Source: Limanda limanda (Eukaryota; Chordata; Actinopteri; Pleuronectiformes; Pleuronectidae). Taken from it: a stretch of DNA of 64,000 nucleotides. The DNA is taken from positions 24,956,507 to 25,020,506 of the forward strand of contig NC_083637.1 in assembly GCF_963576545.1 (NCBI RefSeq), given 5' to 3'. The position numbers were made by a program, and so were the translations under genes. The notes under the pieces were generated by a model that had not been told where the DNA came from, did no database searches, and was given only the letters and a program-made list of their open reading frames with translations. Positions 54,881 through 64,000 of the stretch are shown here, piece by piece; positions within the stretch are counted from its first letter, which is position 1; every line of letters starts with the position of its first letter.

Positions 54881-56260
54881 CAGCATGCTGCACCACTAGT
54901 GCCACTCACTATACCTTCATTCACAAGATGGCCACAGACTTTAAAACTCATAATTCAACATGACTCGTTGAGACACAGTTGCGCAGTAATTTTCCCCTTA
55001 CAGTGCAAGTTCCTTCCCAATGAGATGACTAATTAACAGATCTACTGACTTTTCTTCCTTTATCAGCAAGTTGTGTTGCAATACTTGGAAATGCATGTGA
55101 TGGTTTGTGTCATTGAGGTGACTGTACACTTTCCATTGAGCAGTAATAGTCGAATCAGTATTAGTCTGGACTAAAATCATACATTTCTAACTTGTTATAA
55201 ATTAACACTTGTGTCCAGCTGTAAAGGTGACTCCACTCGTACATGCTGGTATGTTATGCTTTGCTCAGCCTTGCACAATAGTGCTGATATATATATTTGA
55301 TATATGCATCACAACAGTCACTCATACAGAACCCCTTAAGTCCCCAAAAGGGATTTTTTTATATGCACTAGAGCTAAGCACAATATTATAATATGATAAT
55401 GATCTGTCACACAAGAGTTACTTGTATGGGGCCCCTTATGTCCCAGAAGTGATATTGTTTGTATGCACAATGTAATGTTTTATCAAGATATGGATATTAT
55501 AATTTGATCACAACTGTTAAATAACTTCCATACCAAATAAACTAGTAAAGACCTAATGAACATAACATATTTATTTTGTGAGCATATGTGTAGTGTATCT
55601 ATTAATATTAATTAACCATTTCTTTATGTTGTTATTGTTTATCTAATTTGGTACATTTACCTTGTGTTGATATTTATTCATGATTTAATCAAAGTAAATG
55701 AATAAAATACATTTTAGCATTAAAACTTTGTGACCTTGACCTTTGATGGGTTTTACAAACTAAATCAATATTACCCTGCTCCCTACCAACTTGTGTTAAA
55801 CTCCACAAGTTAAGTCCGAACTGTATTAAAACTGCAGAGTTATGGCTGAGACAGACATACAAATGGACAAATCCAACCAATTTCAATCCACCTACCCCTT
55901 GCTTCATAGCTCAGGTGTAAAAAAGATATTGCCTTTCGGTACCTTGAGGTCTCTGTACCTAGTGATGTTTGTGTTTGAAGTTTTTTTGAGATCTTAAAAC
56001 TAAAACTTAAAACTGGCATTTATCCCGGTGTTTCTCTTCTCAGTTTGAATCCACAAACATACAGTGTGTGGCTAAACGACTGGTGGTCTGGGATGTGGGG
56101 GAAAGGGGGGAAATGGGGGAAAAGAGGGAATGTAAAAGTAGGTAGGGGGCAATGAGGGAACGTGGGAGGAGTGTGTCTGGTTGTGCGACTGTCATCCCAT
56201 TAAGGGGAGTAGCTGTGGTGTTTTGATCGAAATCCAGTAGATGTGGGAGAGAAGAGAGGG

Positions 56261-56262
56261 GT

Positions 56263-56293
<31 letters not shown>

Positions 56294-56296
56294 AGA

Positions 56297-56334
<38 letters not shown>
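56261..56334 (+). repeat. (GA)n tract upstream of abcc1
   Basis: A polypurine GA run of about 74 bases with GGGA interruptions lies 410-480 bases before the abcc1 start codon. It may lie in the 5' UTR or promoter. GA tracts can bind GAGA-type factors or form triplex DNA, but nothing here shows a function. Confidence 0.9.
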
Positions 56335-56341
<7 letters not shown>

Positions 56342-56741
56342 CCACCCACCCGACAAGGAGACATACTCATAAACAGCAAGCAGACCGAGTGAGAGTCAGA
56401 AGGACAGAGGATCTCAGGGCAGCAGCAGTTCAAACAGCCAGGCAGACAGAAACAGAGTTTCATTGAGAGAAGATGGTTTATTAAACGAGAAGGAAAAGTT
56501 TAACAGACACACTCTTGCACACTAATAAACACAGAGCGTGCCACCCAGACAGAGAGGCAGCTTATTCCAAGAAATACCAGCATTAGTAAGAGAGGAATAG
56601 GGACACATATACTGTTCTTTCTCCCTACCATCACACACACTCACACACACTGGTGCTGAGTGTGTGTGCTGCCCAGCGTCAGCAGCAGGGTTGTTCAATC
56701 CCAGCAAGTGGAACATCTGGGAGGAAGGAGCGAGCGAGTGG

Positions 56742-64000
<7,259 letters not shown>

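Noticed and set aside
55200..55480. Apparent tandem duplication (CCCCTTAAGTCCCCAAAAG and CCCCTTATGTCCCAGAAG)
   Set aside because: Similarity is limited to short patches about 100 bases apart and could be chance in AT-rich DNA.

Overview
The window is nuclear DNA from a bony fish, most likely a percomorph teleost. The evidence is short conserved exons with canonical GT-AG introns, abundant CA/GA microsatellites, tRNA-derived SINE tails and several interspersed repeats I recognise from teleost genomes. No bacterial-style operons or viral genomes are visible. Most of the sequence is non-coding.

Four protein-coding genes can be assembled exon by exon. rps15a (minus strand, 14.4-18.08 kb) encodes the 130-residue small-subunit ribosomal protein uS8 and starts with a 5'-TOP leader. 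A NOTUM-family carboxylesterase, probably notum2 (minus strand, 20.9-27.0 kb), has 11 coding exons and 620 codons. Its core and catalytic triad are intact, but the N-terminus carries a 54-bp tandem-repeat-coded Gly/Thr/Ser tract. coq7 (minus strand, 36.8-40.0 kb) encodes the demethoxyubiquinone hydroxylase in six exons, with all six di-iron ligands present. abcc1 (plus strand) is represented by its first three coding exons at 56.7-60.1 kb and runs off the right edge. rps15a, coq7 and abcc1 are on human 16p12-p13, so the neighbourhood is an old syntenic block. The NOTUM paralogue lies inside it, whereas human NOTUM is on 17q.

Layout: 1-14.4 kb is gene-free and rich in mobile elements. It holds a 1.2-kb insertion flanked by a 27-bp duplication, a TTAA-bounded piggyBac-like element whose right end runs into a telomere-like hexamer array, a tRNA-derived SINE, and a 1.8-kb element with terminal inverted repeats of about 340 bp that carries a decayed nuclease-like gene. 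Then come rps15a, notum2, a 9.7-kb gene desert and coq7. A 16.6-kb desert follows, containing a foldback MITE next to an ordered satellite of hairpin units and very long CA/CT microsatellites. The 5' part of abcc1 closes the window.

The four genes are functionally unrelated (translation, Wnt deacylation, ubiquinone synthesis, transport of conjugates) and show no sign of co-regulation. The most unusual items are the repeat-coded N-terminus of the Notum paralogue, the long-inverted-repeat element with FEN-like motifs, and the hairpin satellite near 42.7 kb. Family names and human comparisons come from memory of the proteins, not from a search.
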